Shown here piece after piece: positions 54,082-62,051 of a stretch of 64,000 nucleotides of DNA. Both the position numbers and the translations under genes were made by a program. Positions within the stretch are counted from its first letter, which is position 1; each line of letters starts with the position of its first letter. Source of the stretch: Paracoccus lutimaris (GTDB taxonomy: Bacteria; Pseudomonadota; Alphaproteobacteria; Rhodobacterales; Rhodobacteraceae); NCBI RefSeq assembly GCF_003337565.1, contig NZ_QPJL01000001.1:124001-188000 (forward strand). Direction: 5' to 3'. The notes under the pieces were generated by a model, which saw only the letters and a program-made list of their open reading frames with translations, was not told where the DNA came from and did no database searches.

Positions 54082-54089
54082 TTCTAAGT
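54082..54089 (+). repeat. Right attachment core (attR)
   Basis: CTTCTAAG, identical to 48296-48303. Element sequence TGCCGA precedes it and host tRNA sequence GTCC follows. Confidence 0.85.
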
Positions 54090-54126
54090 CCAAGGTTGAG
54101 GGTTCGAGCCCTTCCGGGTCCGCCAA
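54082..54126 (+). pseudogene. 3' half of the split tRNA-Arg(UCU) gene
   Basis: It starts at the shared core CTTCTAAG (54082-54089). It continues with anticodon 3' stem GTCCA, variable loop AGGTT, T-arm GAGGG-TTCGAGC-CCTTC, acceptor strand CGGGTCC, discriminator G54123 and CCA (54124-54126). The acceptor strand is fully complementary to GGACCCG at 48264-48270. To its left is element sequence (GTGTGCCGA), not a tRNA 5' half. Confidence 0.9.
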
Positions 54127-54357
54127 CTTCCCGCAACCCGTTCTGAACCAGTGAATCACGCCGTGCAGTTCATGCCGCTTCGGCGTTGAATCCATGTGCT
54201 GCCCTCGCCCCGTTCGCGAAGTCCGGATCAGGGCGTCATGGCGGACAATCTGTTGCAAGCGGCAAGTCGCAAAGCTCGCCTGGTCCATGTTTCACGCAGG
54301 ATCCGACGCGATTCGGTCCCGTGACGCATGCCGGATGGACCCAGCGGAAAATGCGAA
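54127..54357. other. Spacer between tRNA half and terminator
   Basis: About 230 bp without a recognisable gene. Short open frames exist but have no ribosome site or family resemblance. Confidence 0.5.
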
Positions 54358-54393
54358 AGAAAAATCGCCCGCCAAAGGCCATTCGGCGGGCGA
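54358..54393 (-). terminator. Rho-independent terminator after the glutamine-synthetase-like gene
   Basis: On the minus strand, TCGCCCGCC pairs perfectly with GGCGGGCGA around an 11-base loop and is followed by TTTTT. It lies 60 bp beyond the stop at 54453. Confidence 0.85.
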
Positions 54394-54452
54394 CATGGGC
54401 GCGTTCGGGATCCCGTCAGGCCATCCGCGACGGGGATTTCGCCGCGCATCTC

Positions 54453-55811
54453 TCAGACGTTCAGCAGCAGATGCTCACGCTCCCACGGCGAGATCACTTG
54501 CAGGAATTCCTTGTATTCGTTGCGCTTGACCGCCTGATAGACGGCGATGAACTCCTCGCCCAGAACCTCGCGCATGGGGGCGCTTTCCTCCATCAGGTCC
54601 AGCGCGTCGCCCAGCGTCAGGGGCAACTCGTCCTCGGAGATATAGGCGTCGCCCAGACATTCGGCGCGGGGGTTCTCGGCCTCGATCAGGCCCAGATAGC
54701 CGCAGGCGAGGCTGGCGGCGAGGCCCAGATAGGGGTTGCAATCCATGCCCGCCAGCCGGTTCTCGACCCGCCGCGCCTCGGGACCTGAGATCGGAACCCG
54801 CAGGCCCGTGGTGCGGTTGTCACGGCCCCATTCCAGATTGATCGGCGCAGCAAAATCAGGGACATAGCGGCGATAGCTGTTGACGTAAGGCGCCAGCAGC
54901 GCCACCGCCGCCGGCAGGTGCTTCTGCATCCCGGCGATGAAATGCATGAAGGCCGGGGTCTCGCGCCCCTGCGCATCCGAAAAGATGTTCTTGCCATCTT
55001 CAAGCCCGACCACCGAATGGTGGATATGCATGGCGCTGCCCGGCTCGCCCTCGATCGGTTTGGCCATGAAGGTGGCGAAACAGTCGTGGCGCAGCGCGGC
55101 CTCGCGGATCAGGCGCTTGAAGTAGAAGATCTGGTCGGCCAGCACCACCGGATCGCCGTGGTTGAGGTTGATCTCCACCTGACCGGCGCCGCCCTCTTGC
55201 AGGATGCCGTCGATTTCAAAGCCCTGCGCCTCGGCGAAGTCGTAGATATCGTCGATGACCTTGCCATATTCATCGACCGCCGACATCGAATAGGCCTGCT
55301 TGGCGGCGGCGCGGCGGCCCGAGCGGCCCATGGGCGGCATGATCGGCTGGTTGGGGTCGATATTGCGGGCGACCAGGAAGAATTCCATTTCCGGGGCGAC
55401 GATGGGGCGCCAGCCCTTTTGGCGGTAAAGATCGACCACGCGTTTCAGCACATTGCGCGGCGCGACCGGCACCGGGTTGCCGGACTGGTCCATGACGTCA
55501 TGGATGACCTGCAAGGTCACATCCGCCGTCCAGGGCGCCGCCGTCGCCGTCGAGAAATCCGGCGTCAGGATCATGTCGGGTTCGGTGAACGCGCCACTGG
55601 GGTTGTCGGCCCAGTCGCCGGTGATCGTCTGCAGAAAGATCGAATTCGGCAGATAGAAGCGTTCCTGATGCGCGAATTTCGAAGCCGGCATGGCCTTGCC
55701 GCGCGCCACGCCCGCAATATCGCCGACGATACATTCGACCTCGTCCAGACGGCGGCCGGCAACGTAATCCTGCGCGGCCTGCGGGGTTTCCTCGATCCAT
55801 TGCGGTTTCAT
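54453..55811 (-). CDS. Glutamine-synthetase-family ligase (PuuA-like)
   Basis: A 452-residue enzyme of the GS fold that probably couples glutamate to an amine with ATP, as in gamma-glutamylputrescine synthetase. Catalytic sequences are PVPVAPRNVLKRVVDLY, APEMEFFLVARN, QEGGAGQVEINLNHGDP, AKPIEGEPGSAMHIHHSV and NLEWGRDNRTTGLRVPIS. Length and the N-terminal fold fit the GlnA-like group rather than assimilatory GlnA. It overlaps the class I amidotransferase gene by 4 bp (ATGA), a pairing common in polyamine or amino-compound catabolism. The exact amine is not known. Confidence 0.9.
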   Translation of the reverse strand: MKPQWIEETPQAAQDYVAGRRLDEVECIVGDIAGVARGKAMPASKFAHQERFYLPNSIFLQTITGDWADNPSGAFTEPDMILTPDFSTATAAPWTADVTLQVIHDVMDQSGNPVPVAPRNVLKRVVDLYRQKGWRPIVAPEMEFFLVARNIDPNQPIMPPMGRSGRRAAAKQAYSMSAVDEYGKVIDDIYDFAEAQGFEIDGILQEGGAGQVEINLNHGDPVVLADQIFYFKRLIREAALRHDCFATFMAKPIEGEPGSAMHIHHSVVGLEDGKNIFSDAQGRETPAFMHFIAGMQKHLPAAVALLAPYVNSYRRYVPDFAAPINLEWGRDNRTTGLRVPISGPEARRVENRLAGMDCNPYLGLAASLACGYLGLIEAENPRAECLGDAYISEDELPLTLGDALDLMEESAPMREVLGEEFIAVYQAVKRNEYKEFLQVISPWEREHLLLNV

Positions 55812-56518
55812 GCGGCACCTTGGCGGGTTTGGGCCGCCACATTGCGGGGGGCCTTGAAGAAGGTTTCGATGCGGTCGGCGATGCTGCCTGATTGCAGCGT
55901 GCCGCCCATGCGGGCGCGGGCCTGATCCAGAAGCGCGGGCGGGACCTTGCCCTTGGCGCGGTGCTCGATCAGCCCGTCGACGAATTCATCGGCGAATTCG
56001 GGATGGGCCTGCACGGTAAAGGCGCGGTCGCCATAGACCAGCGCGGCGTTTTCGCAAAATTCGTTGGTCGCGGCGACCTCGGCCCCTTCGGGCAGGGTCA
56101 CGACCTGATCCTGATGCCAGGCGTTCAGGGTGATGCGGTCACCGTCGAAATCGTAATCCTGCTGGCCAATGGCCCAGCCGTCGGGATGCTTGATGACGGT
56201 GCCGCCAAGCGCCTGCGCGATGATCTGGTGGCCAAAGCAGATGCCGACCATCGGCACATGTTCCGCATAGGCCTTGCGGATGAAATCCTCGAGCGGGGGA
56301 ATGAAGGGATGATCTTCATAGGCGCCGTGGCGCGAGCCGGTCAGCAGCCAGCCATCCGCCGCGTGGATATCCTTGGGGAACTCCATGTCCTCGACGTGAT
56401 AGCTGGAAAAGTCAAAGCCACGCCCGGCGAGCAATCGCTCGAACATGGAGTCGTAGTCGCCCAGTTCGCCGCGAAGGATTTCGGGCGACTGGCCGCATTT
56501 GAGAATGCCGATACGCAT
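55808..56518 (-). CDS. Class I glutamine amidotransferase-like hydrolase
   Basis: A 236-residue GATase1 protein. The nucleophile cysteine is in VPMVGICFGHQIIAQALGG (about residue 94), and the His-Glu pair is in FTVQAHPEFADEF. The N-terminus (MRIGILKCGQSPEILRGELGDYDSMFERLLAG) fits the stand-alone GMP-synthase-like group. The pairing with the GS-like ligase suggests hydrolysis of a gamma-glutamyl intermediate, by analogy with PuuD, although PuuD belongs to a different subgroup. It is the first gene of this two-gene operon. Confidence 0.88.
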   Translation of the reverse strand: MRIGILKCGQSPEILRGELGDYDSMFERLLAGRGFDFSSYHVEDMEFPKDIHAADGWLLTGSRHGAYEDHPFIPPLEDFIRKAYAEHVPMVGICFGHQIIAQALGGTVIKHPDGWAIGQQDYDFDGDRITLNAWHQDQVVTLPEGAEVAATNEFCENAALVYGDRAFTVQAHPEFADEFVDGLIEHRAKGKVPPALLDQARARMGGTLQSGSIADRIETFFKAPRNVAAQTRQGAA

Positions 56519-56661
56519 GATTGGCCTGTTGATTGTCCAAGTTGAAAGCTAGTCGGGCGCGTGCGGTCCGACAAGGGGGCTGTGTTTGCGGCGCGCCCTC
56601 TGGCCGTCGCGTCAACTGCGCGCTAGGCTGGTGCAAAGCATTGAAGGACAAGGATCAGGTC

Positions 56662-57789
56662 ATGCCCGGACTTCGCCCCGATATCGACCCTGACGGGTTG
56701 CAGGAATTCTCGGTCGTCTTTACCGACCGTTCGCTGAACCACATGTCGCAGAAGTTTCAGGCCGCGATGCGCGAGATCTCGGCCACGCTGCGCGAGGTTT
56801 ACGGCGCCGAGGCTGTGGCGCTGATCCCCGGCGGCGGCACCTGCGCGATGGAGGCGGTCGCCCGCCAGTTCGGCCGCGACGCCCATGCGCTGATCGTCAG
56901 GAACGGCTTTTTCAGTTTTCGGTGGAGCCAGATCTTTGACGCCGGCGGCTTTGCCCGCGAAACCACGGTGATGATGGCGCGCCCGGCCGGCAATGAAGCG
57001 GCGGCGCCCTTTGCCCCCGCACCCATTGACGAGGTTGTCGCGCGCATCCGCGAAACCCGCCCCGATGCGGTCTTTGCCCCGCATGTCGAGACCGCCTCGG
57101 GGATGATCCTGCCCGACGACTATATCCGTGCGCTGGCGGATGCCGCGCATGAGGTGGGCGCGCTGATGGTGCTGGATTGCATCGCCTCGGGGGCGATCTG
57201 GGTCGATATGGGCGACACCGGCGTCGATGTGCTGATCTCGGCCCCGCAAAAGGGCTGGAGCGCCTCGCCCTCGGCCGGGATGGTGATGCTGTCGGCGCGG
57301 GGCATGGCGCGGCTTGAGGCGACCACCAGCGACAGTTTCGCGCTGGATCTGAAGAAATGGCGCGCGATCATGAAAGCCTATGAGGATGGCGGCCATGCCT
57401 ATCACGCCACCCTGCCGACCGATGCGCTGATCGGCTTGCGCGACGCGATGGCCGAGACCCGTGAGATGGGCTTTGAGGCGGCGCGGGAAGCGCAATGGCG
57501 GCTGGGGAATGCCGTGCGGGCGGAGCTGGCGCGGCGCGGCTTGCGCTCGGTCGCGGCGGATGGTTTTGCCGCGCCGGGCGTCGTCGTCTGCTATACCGAC
57601 GATCCTGATATCCAGAATGGCCGCAAATTCCTGAATTCCGGCTATCAGATCGCCTCGGGCGTGCCCTTGCAGATCGGCGAGGGCGAAGGCTTTCGCAGCT
57701 TCCGCATCGGGCTTTTCGGGCTCGACAAGCTCAAGGACGTGGATGGCACCGTGGCGCGGCTGAAGGCGGGGCTGGACGCGGCGCTTTAG
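56662..57789 (+). CDS. PLP-dependent class V aminotransferase (alanine-glyoxylate-like)
   Basis: A 375-residue fold-type I enzyme from ATG 56662. Sequences are AVALIPGGGTCAMEAVARQFG, APHVETASGMILPDDYI, MVLDCIASGAIWVDMGDTGVDVLISAPQKGWSASPSAGMVML with the PLP lysine in APQKGWS, and FRSFRIGLFGLDKL. It resembles serine- or alanine-glyoxylate aminotransferases; the substrate is not defined. It is divergent from the GS-like operon and convergent with the VIT gene, whose stop is 1 bp away. Confidence 0.88.
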   Translation: MPGLRPDIDPDGLQEFSVVFTDRSLNHMSQKFQAAMREISATLREVYGAEAVALIPGGGTCAMEAVARQFGRDAHALIVRNGFFSFRWSQIFDAGGFARETTVMMARPAGNEAAAPFAPAPIDEVVARIRETRPDAVFAPHVETASGMILPDDYIRALADAAHEVGALMVLDCIASGAIWVDMGDTGVDVLISAPQKGWSASPSAGMVMLSARGMARLEATTSDSFALDLKKWRAIMKAYEDGGHAYHATLPTDALIGLRDAMAETREMGFEAAREAQWRLGNAVRAELARRGLRSVAADGFAAPGVVVCYTDDPDIQNGRKFLNSGYQIASGVPLQIGEGEGFRSFRIGLFGLDKLKDVDGTVARLKAGLDAAL

Positions 57790-57790
57790 G

Positions 57791-58501
57791 TCAGGCGACC
57801 GCGACGCCAAAGACCTTGCCGATCAGCGCCGTCACCGCCAGCGCGAAGACGCCCCCGGCAATGACGCGCAGCACCGCGCGGGCGGGCGGCGCGCCCCCTG
57901 CCCAGGCGCCAAGCGCGCCCAGCAGCGCCAGCGCCAGTACCACGGCGACCAGCACGCTCAGGATGACCTGGCCTCCGGGGGCAAAGATCGCCGCCAGCAG
58001 CGGCACCGCCGCCGCCGCGCTGAAGGTCACCGCAGAGGCCAGCGCCGCCTGGATCGGATTGGCGCTGGAGGCCTCGCTTAGCCCCAGCTCGTCGCGGACA
58101 TGGGCGGCCAGCGCGTCATGGGCGCTGACCTCGCGTGCGGCCTGCAGTGCGGTGCCCGGCGACATGCCGCGCGACTCGTAGATCGCGGCCAGCTCGTGCA
58201 ACTCTTCCTCGGGCATGTGTTTCAGCGCGATGCGTTCGCGGGCGATGTCGGCGCGCTCGATATCGGTCTGCGAGCTGACCGAGACATATTCCCCCGCCGC
58301 CATCGACATCGCCCCGGCAACCAGCCCGGCGGTGCCGGCGATCAGGATCGTGCCCGGCGCGGGATCGGCCGCCGCAACCCCCGCGATCAGCCCCCCGACC
58401 GAGACAATGCCGTCATTCGCCCCCATGACCGCGGCGCGCAGCCAGCTCATGCGGTTCACGTAATGCGGGTCGTCGGGATGGGCGCTGGGATCTTGTTGCA
58501 T
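57791..58501 (-). CDS. VIT-family (CCC1-like) metal transporter
   Basis: A 236-residue membrane protein of the vacuolar iron transporter/nodulin-21 family, which moves Fe2+ or Mn2+. Signature sequences are RMSWLRAAVMGANDGIVSVGGLIAGVAAA, GAMSMAAGEYVSVSSQTDIERADI and a metal-binding loop with HMPEEELHELAAIYESRGM. Three C-terminal helices follow. The start is ATG 58501 after aggagg; the ATG at 58504 is too close to it. A Fur-family gene lies 2.4 kb away, but no link is evident. Confidence 0.9.
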   Translation of the reverse strand: MQQDPSAHPDDPHYVNRMSWLRAAVMGANDGIVSVGGLIAGVAAADPAPGTILIAGTAGLVAGAMSMAAGEYVSVSSQTDIERADIARERIALKHMPEEELHELAAIYESRGMSPGTALQAAREVSAHDALAAHVRDELGLSEASSANPIQAALASAVTFSAAAAVPLLAAIFAPGGQVILSVLVAVVLALALLGALGAWAGGAPPARAVLRVIAGGVFALAVTALIGKVFGVAVA

Positions 58502-58619
58502 CATGACCTCCTGGTATTTTGCCGGCACATTAGCGTCTGATGCCGGTATTGCCAGCCTTGCGTTGCGGCTTCGGCATTGTCACGCTGAGGGGGCCGAATC
58601 CCGCCGACCGGAGGTGATG

Positions 58620-60080
58620 ATGGATCGCGCTTCGACCCTGCCCCTGACTTTGCCCCGGCCGCTGAACCTGATTGGCGGCGATTGGCACCCCGCGGTATCG
58701 GGGCGTGAGATGGCGATGATCTCGCCCATCGATGGCGTGCGTTTTGCCGCCATCGCCGAATCCGGCCCCGAGGACGTGAATGCCGCCATTGCCGCCGCCC
58801 GCGCCGCATTGGATGGCCAATGGGGGCGCCTGACGGCGGCGGAACGCGGCCGGCTGATGTTGCGCCTTGCCCTGCGGATCGAGGCCGAGGCCGAGGCACT
58901 GGCCCGGCTGGAGACCCGCGACAATGGCAAGCCCATCGCCCAGTCGCGTGCCGATATGGCGGCGCTCGCGCGCTATTTCGAATATTACGGCGGTGCCGCC
59001 GACAAGCTGCATGGCGAGGTGATCCCGTTCCTGAACGGCCATGACGCGAAAACCCTGCGCGAGCCGCATGGCGTCACCGGCCATATCATCCCGTGGAATT
59101 ATTCGGTGCAGATCTTTGGCCGCTCGGTCGGGGCTGCGCTGGCCATGGGCAACGCCACGGTCACCAAGCCGGCCGAGGATGCCTGCCTGACCATATTGCG
59201 CATCGGCGAGCTGGCGACGGAAACCGGCTTTCCGCCCGGCGCCATCAACATCGTCACCGGGCGCGGCGAGGTGGCGGGCCGGGCGCTTTCCGAACATCCC
59301 GGCGTCGATTTCATCAGCTTCACCGGCTCGCCCGCGGTCGGACAGGCAATTCAGATCGCTGCGACCCGAAACCACATTCCCTGCACGCTGGAGCTGGGCG
59401 GCAAGTCGCCGCAGATCGTCTTTGACGATGCCGATCTGGACGCGGCGGCCCCGGTGATCGTCAATGCCATCGTCCAGAATGGCGGCCAGACCTGTTCGGC
59501 TGGCTCGCGGGTGCTGATCCAGCGCGGCATCTGGGCCCGGCTGACCGCCATGCTGGCCCAGCGTTTTTGCGCCGTGGTGGCCGAGCCTTCGGGCGAGGGG
59601 GCAGTGCTGGGGCCGCTGATCTCGGCCCGGCAAAAGGCGCGGGTCGAAGCCTATATCGATGCGGCCGGCGCGCCGCTGATCGCGCAGGGCGGGGTGGCGG
59701 CGGATGCGCCGCCGGGCGGCTTTTACGTCGCGCCGGCGCTCTTCGGTCCGGTCGATCCGGCAAGCCCGCTGGCGCAGGAGGAAATCTTTGGCCCGGTTCT
59801 TGCCGCCATTCCCTTTGATACCGAGGCCGAGGCCATCGCCATCGCGAACGGCACCGAATACGGGCTGGTCGCCGGGATCTGGACCCGCGACGGCGACCGT
59901 CAGGCGCGGGTCGCGCGCGCCATGCGCTGCGGACAGGTCTATATCAATGCCTATGGCGCGGGCGGCGGCATCGAGCTGCCCTTTGGCGGGGTACGCAAAT
60001 CCGGCCATGGCCGCGAAAAGGGATTCGTGGCGCTCTACGAATTCTCGCGCCTGAAAACCATCGTTCACCGTTTCGGATAG
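58620..60080 (+). CDS. NAD(P)-dependent aldehyde dehydrogenase
   Basis: A 486-residue ALDH from ATG 58620 (ggagg upstream). Catalytic features are the asparagine in IIPWNYSVQIF, the glycine loop FTGSPAVGQA, the general-base glutamate in TLELGGKSPQIVF, the nucleophile cysteine in NGGQTCSAGSRVLIQ (about residue 290) and QEEIFGPVLAAIPF. The motif set fits a betaine- or aminoaldehyde-type ALDH, but the substrate cannot be read. The SDR gene follows 14 bp downstream, so the two likely act in one pathway. Confidence 0.92.
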   Translation: MDRASTLPLTLPRPLNLIGGDWHPAVSGREMAMISPIDGVRFAAIAESGPEDVNAAIAAARAALDGQWGRLTAAERGRLMLRLALRIEAEAEALARLETRDNGKPIAQSRADMAALARYFEYYGGAADKLHGEVIPFLNGHDAKTLREPHGVTGHIIPWNYSVQIFGRSVGAALAMGNATVTKPAEDACLTILRIGELATETGFPPGAINIVTGRGEVAGRALSEHPGVDFISFTGSPAVGQAIQIAATRNHIPCTLELGGKSPQIVFDDADLDAAAPVIVNAIVQNGGQTCSAGSRVLIQRGIWARLTAMLAQRFCAVVAEPSGEGAVLGPLISARQKARVEAYIDAAGAPLIAQGGVAADAPPGGFYVAPALFGPVDPASPLAQEEIFGPVLAAIPFDTEAEAIAIANGTEYGLVAGIWTRDGDRQARVARAMRCGQVYINAYGAGGGIELPFGGVRKSGHGREKGFVALYEFSRLKTIVHRFG

Positions 60081-60094
60081 GGAAGGAAAAGCGC

Positions 60095-60844
60095 ATGAGG
60101 TTGCAGGGCAAGACGGCAGTCATCACCGGGGCGGCCTCGGGTTTTGGGCGCGGCATCGCCCAGACCTTCGCCCGCGAAGGCGCGCGCGTCGCGGTGCTGG
60201 ACATCAATGCCGAAGGCGCCGATGAGGTCGCCCGCGCCATCGGCCCGGCCGCCATCGCCATTGCCTGCGACGTGAGCCGGGGCGATCAGGTCGCGGCGGC
60301 GATCGCACAGGCGCGCGCCGCCTTTGGAGGCATCGATATCGCGGTCAACAATGCTGGCTGGACCACGCCGAACGGGCCGCTTTTGACCACGGATGAGGCT
60401 GATTTTCGCAAGATCTATGACATCAATGTGCTGTCGATCTTTCACATGTGCCATGCCGTCCTGCCGATCTGGCGCGAAGCCGGGCAGGGGGTGATGATCA
60501 ATGTCTCTTCGACCGCCGGCCTGCGGCCAAGGCCGGGGCTGACATGGTACAATTCCTCGAAGGGCGCGGTGAACACGATGACCCGCAGTCTCGCGGTCGA
60601 GCTGGCGCCCGACGGCATCCGCGTCAACGCCATCGCCCCGGTCATGGGCGAAACCGGGATGCTTGAGCGCTTCATGGGCTGCCCCGACACGCCCGAGAAT
60701 CGCGCCCGCTTTCTGGCGACGATTCCGCTGGGGCGGCTTTCGACGCCGCAGGACATCGCCAATGCCGCGCTTTATCTGGCCTCGGACGAGGCGGATTTCG
60801 TGACCGGCACCATCCTTGAGGTGGACGGTGGGCGCACGATCTGA
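60095..60844 (+). CDS. Short-chain dehydrogenase/reductase
   Basis: A 249-residue Rossmann SDR: the cofactor loop TGAASGFGRGIA, then NNAGW, the catalytic Ser in NVSSTAGLRPRPGLTWYNSSKGAVNT with Tyr-x-x-x-Lys written as YNSSK, and a C-terminal YLASDEADFVTGTILEVDGG. Aspartate after the second strand (VAVLDINAEG) favours NAD over NADP. It is cotranscribed with the ALDH gene (aaggaa before ATG 60095). The substrate is unknown. Confidence 0.92.
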   Translation: MRLQGKTAVITGAASGFGRGIAQTFAREGARVAVLDINAEGADEVARAIGPAAIAIACDVSRGDQVAAAIAQARAAFGGIDIAVNNAGWTTPNGPLLTTDEADFRKIYDINVLSIFHMCHAVLPIWREAGQGVMINVSSTAGLRPRPGLTWYNSSKGAVNTMTRSLAVELAPDGIRVNAIAPVMGETGMLERFMGCPDTPENRARFLATIPLGRLSTPQDIANAALYLASDEADFVTGTILEVDGGRTI

Positions 60845-60892
60845 GCCGGTCCGCCGGTTGCCAAGCGGGCGCATCCGCGCCATGAAAGAAAG

Positions 60893-61315
60893 ATGAATAT
60901 CGAGGCCCGCGCCCAGTCATTCGAGGAAGCCCTGCGCCGCGCTGGCGTGCGCATCACCCGCCAGCGGGCGGCCTTGCTGCGCGTCCTTGCCGCCGCTGAG
61001 GACCATCCCGACGCGGCCCAGCTGCATGCCCGCGCGACCGAGGCGGGCGCGGCGGTGTCCCTGGCGACGGTCTATCGCACGCTGGCCGCGCTTGAGGCAC
61101 AGGGCGTCATCCTGAAACTGGAATTCGCCGGCGAGCCGGCGCGGTTCGAGCCGGCAGACGGCAGCCATCACGATCACATGATCGATGTCGAGACCGGCGA
61201 GGTGCGCGAATTCGTCAATGAGCGTATCGAGCGCCTGCAGGCCGAGATAGCCGCCGAAATGGGCTATGAAATCGTCCGTCACCGGCTGGAGCTTTACGTC
61301 CGGCGCCGGACATGA
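60893..61315 (+). CDS. Fur-family metal-responsive regulator
   Basis: A 140-residue regulator with the N-terminal winged helix (RRAGVRITRQRAALLRVLAAAEDHPDAAQLHARA, ATVYRTLAALEAQGVILKLEF) and the metal-binding C-terminal domain (DGSHHDHMIDVETGEVREFVNERIERLQ). The HHDH site is intact. In alphaproteobacteria such proteins act as Fur or Mur (manganese); which one cannot be decided from sequence alone. The stop overlaps the next gene (ATGA). Confidence 0.9.
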   Translation: MNIEARAQSFEEALRRAGVRITRQRAALLRVLAAAEDHPDAAQLHARATEAGAAVSLATVYRTLAALEAQGVILKLEFAGEPARFEPADGSHHDHMIDVETGEVREFVNERIERLQAEIAAEMGYEIVRHRLELYVRRRT

Positions 61316-61671
61316 GCCTGACCACATTCGACAAGATCATCTCGGATCGCGGCTCGCGCTATGCCGTCTCGGGCGGGCCGGCCACGACCCGCGCCGAGGC
61401 CGAGACGCTGCTGGCGGAACTGAAGAAAAACAAGCGCTTCGCCAAGGCCACGCATAATACCTGGGCCGCGATCCTGTCGGGTGAGGCAGTTCGCGACGAT
61501 GACGGCGAAAGCGGCGCCGCGCAGATCATCCTGCAGATGCTTGAGCGCGCGGGCCTTGATGATCACATGATCATCGTCACCCGCTGGTATGGCGGCAAGC
61601 ATCTGGGGGGCGACCGGTTTCGCCATGTCGTCGATGCGGTGCGCCATTATCTGGCGCAGGTGGGGCACTAA
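61312..61671 (+). CDS. IMPACT/YigZ-family protein (UPF0029)
   Basis: A 119-residue protein of the IMPACT N-terminal type: FDKIISDRGSRYAVSGGPATTRAEAETLLAELKKNKRFAKATHNTWA, DDDGESGAAQIILQML, IIVTRWYGGKHLGGDRFRHVVDAV. The C-terminal domain of full YigZ proteins is absent, as in many Rhodobacteraceae. It is translationally coupled to the Fur-family gene. The role is uncharacterised. Confidence 0.88.
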   Translation: MSLTTFDKIISDRGSRYAVSGGPATTRAEAETLLAELKKNKRFAKATHNTWAAILSGEAVRDDDGESGAAQIILQMLERAGLDDHMIIVTRWYGGKHLGGDRFRHVVDAVRHYLAQVGH

Positions 61672-62051
61672 CCCTCGGGACCGTCCATGCCTTCCGCATG
61701 GCGTTGCAGCAGCTCCATCGGCACGATGTCCAGCGTGCGGGCATGCGTTGCCTCAAGCACCACCTGCGGGGCGGCGAATTCCTGCGCCGCCTGCAGAAAG
61801 CGCGCGGCGCAAAGGCACCAGCGATCGCCCGGTTTCAGCCCGGCAAAGCGGTATTCGGGGCGCGGGGTACTAAGGTCATTGCCGAGATATTTCGACAGCG
61901 CCAGAAATTCGGCGGTGACGATGACGCAGACGGTATGGCGGCCGCGATCCTCGGGGCCGGTATTGCAGCAGCCATCGCGAAAAAACCCGGTCAGCGGCGC
62001 GGTCGAGCAGGGCACAAGCTTGCCGCCCAGTACATTCAGGGACGGGTCCAT
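61668..62051 (-). CDS. DUF2237-family protein
   Basis: A 127-residue protein that starts MDPSLNVLGGKLVPCSTAPLTGFFRDGCC, the family's cysteine-rich N-terminus, followed by TGPEDRGRHTVCVIVTAEFLALSKYLGNDLSTP and LKPGDRWCLCAARFLQA. These features match DUF2237. The start overlaps the stop of the upstream DUF2332 gene (ATGA). Three cysteine pairs suggest metal binding; no function is established. Confidence 0.85.
   Translation of the reverse strand: MDPSLNVLGGKLVPCSTAPLTGFFRDGCCNTGPEDRGRHTVCVIVTAEFLALSKYLGNDLSTPRPEYRFAGLKPGDRWCLCAARFLQAAQEFAAPQVVLEATHARTLDIVPMELLQRHAEGMDGPEG

Larger units (their letters stand above)
48296..54089. mobile_element. 5.8-kb integrative element inserted in the tRNA-Arg(UCU) anticodon loop
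   Basis: Bounded by the 8-bp direct repeat CTTCTAAG (48296-48303 and 54082-54089). It carries an integrase next to the right end, an AlpA-like protein, a truncated primase, a 5'-truncated glycosyltransferase, a ParA-like ATPase, a GIY-YIG protein and a complete tRNA-Arg(UCU). Integrase arm-type repeats (TGCGAACCGT) occur near both ends. The ParA-like gene is visibly less GC-rich than the surroundings, a sign of transfer. The reconstructed circular attachment site would read TGCCGA-CTTCTAAG-CGGCA, a dyad around the core. Confidence 0.88.
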
